DNA of 7,466 nucleotides. It comes from an uncultured Cellvibrio sp. GTDB lineage: Bacteria > Pseudomonadota > Gammaproteobacteria > Pseudomonadales > Cellvibrionaceae. Of this stretch, positions 6,972-7,466 are shown piece after piece. The first letter of the stretch is position 1; every line of letters begins with the position of its first letter. Below the pieces are notes generated by a model. It searched no databases, had not been told where the DNA came from, and was given only the letters and a program-made list of their open reading frames with translations. The DNA is taken from positions 1-7,466 of the forward strand of contig CAMLRI010000091.1 in NCBI GenBank assembly GCA_946482385.1, read 5' to 3'. Position numbers and translations under genes: made by a program.

Positions 6972-6998
6972 ATCATAACAAAAAAGCCCGCTTATCAG
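6972..6998 (-). promoter_or_regulatory. Possible hrpA promoter (extended -10) in the tail of the upstream terminator
   Basis: The minus strand carries TGTTATGAT (6980-6972), an extended -10: TG, one base, then TATGAT with five of six consensus matches. CTGATA (6998-6993), a four-of-six -35, lies 15 bases before TATGAT. Transcription would start near 6965, about 22 bases before the hrpA ATG at 6943. This would insulate hrpA from the upstream gene and explains why the ATG at 6976 is probably not used. Confidence 0.4.
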
Positions 6999-7006
6999 TC
7001 GGGCTT
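6980..7006 (-). terminator. Rho-independent terminator after the LamG-domain gene
   Basis: On the minus strand AAGCCCG (7006-7000), a nine-base loop and CGGGCTT (6990-6984) make a perfect seven-base-pair stem. The stem's last two Ts and the following bases make an unbroken run of six Ts (6985-6980). The 5' arm lies within the final codons (Lys-Pro-Asp) of the LamG gene and the stop codon is in the loop. It ends transcription of that gene just ahead of hrpA. The plus strand has no T run, so it acts in one direction. Confidence 0.85.
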
Positions 7007-7466
7007 GGCAATCAAGTCCAGCAGCACAAATTCTGCCGGGGTTAATTTTTTCGGGGTGATCGCCACCTGGGCAATAGCACCATTAAACCAGTGAATTTGG
7101 TTCATGCGCGCGCCTATGGAGGTTTTGCCCTGGGCGGCAATGGGCTGGTAATCCACCTCGCCGCGCAATTCCTGCTGGCCATTAACGTAGGACAAAAATT
7201 CGCGCGACTTATAAGTCACCGCCGCGTGATACCACTCACCTAGCCTATGTACTTTGGTGGGGTCAATCAGGGTGAATTGGGAAAATTCCGATTTGATATA
7301 GGCATCCAGATACCACTGCTTGTTATCGTTTAAGCGCAATTCAATGGTGAGGCGGCGGTTGGGGTTATCGGCGGCTTCTATATGAAAAAAACGCGGTTCC
7401 TGGTTAGCGGGAAATACATCATTAGCTTTAAACACAATTTCGATAGTGAACTCGGTGGCATCCCCC
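6995..7466 (-). CDS. LamG / concanavalin-A-like domain protein, C-terminal part (start outside window)
   Basis: The frame is open from the right edge (7466) to a TGA at 6995-6997, giving 157 codons. The GTG at 7435 could act as a start but would split the domain. In-frame sequence continues upstream (GDATEFTIEIVFKAND), so the gene almost certainly begins outside the window. The pattern is that of a LamG jelly-roll fold: FTIEIVFKAND, RRLTIELRL, a WYLDAYIKSE strand, LGEWYHAAVTYKSREFLSYV, NGQQELRG, TSIGAR and HWFNGAIAQVAI, followed by the closing helix LTPAEFVLLDLIA. Such domains bind carbohydrate or protein ligands and occur in exported proteins of polysaccharide-degrading bacteria. Export cannot be verified because the N-terminus is missing. 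No catalytic domain is visible in this part. The protein ends directly after the domain, so LamG is C-terminal. The gene is closed by a strong terminator and shows no link to hrpA. Confidence 0.8.
   Translation of the reverse strand, partial: GDATEFTIEIVFKANDVFPANQEPRFFHIEAADNPNRRLTIELRLNDNKQWYLDAYIKSEFSQFTLIDPTKVHRLGEWYHAAVTYKSREFLSYVNGQQELRGEVDYQPIAAQGKTSIGARMNQIHWFNGAIAQVAITPKKLTPAEFVLLDLIAKPD

Overview
The window reads like the chromosome of a gammaproteobacterium. A full-length HrpA RNA helicase, an HvfABC-type metallophore locus, a general outer-membrane porin and a LamG-domain protein all fit this. The combination and the moderate GC content resemble Cellvibrio or relatives, but that placement is inference. 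All five recognisable genes lie on the minus strand, so the window is read from high to low coordinates.

Layout in transcription order. (1) 7466-6995: the C-terminal end of a LamG/concanavalin-A-like protein whose start lies outside the window. Its last codons form one arm of a clear intrinsic terminator (7006-6980). (2) 6943-2996: hrpA, a DEAH-box ATP-dependent RNA helicase. Its probable promoter (extended -10 TGTTATGAT) sits in the U-tract of the upstream terminator. (3) 2995-2782: a spacer with a possible ECF-type promoter. (4) 2781-795: a three-gene operon, hvfA-hvfB-hvfC. HvfA is a secreted Cys-rich RiPP precursor with nine EGKCG-type motifs. HvfB is the MNIO (DUF692) multinuclear iron enzyme expected to turn the cysteines into oxazolone/thioamide pairs. 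HvfC is its DUF2063-type partner. The predicted product is a periplasmic, ribosomally made copper-binding peptide of the bufferin/HvfA class. (5) 794-482: an intergenic region with a striking 11-bp-phased array of PhoB-like half-sites. (6) 481-1: the N-terminal 160 residues of a trimeric-type porin, cut by the window edge and predicted to belong to the phosphate-starvation regulon.

Two aspects deserve most attention. The metallophore precursor is repeat-expanded: a 51-bp tandem unit has copies that differ only by silent changes, and no DoxX gene (hvfD) follows. The porin promoter region carries up to seven Pho half-sites in strict 11-bp register. The other genes look ordinary. No RNA genes, mobile elements or CRISPR arrays were seen.
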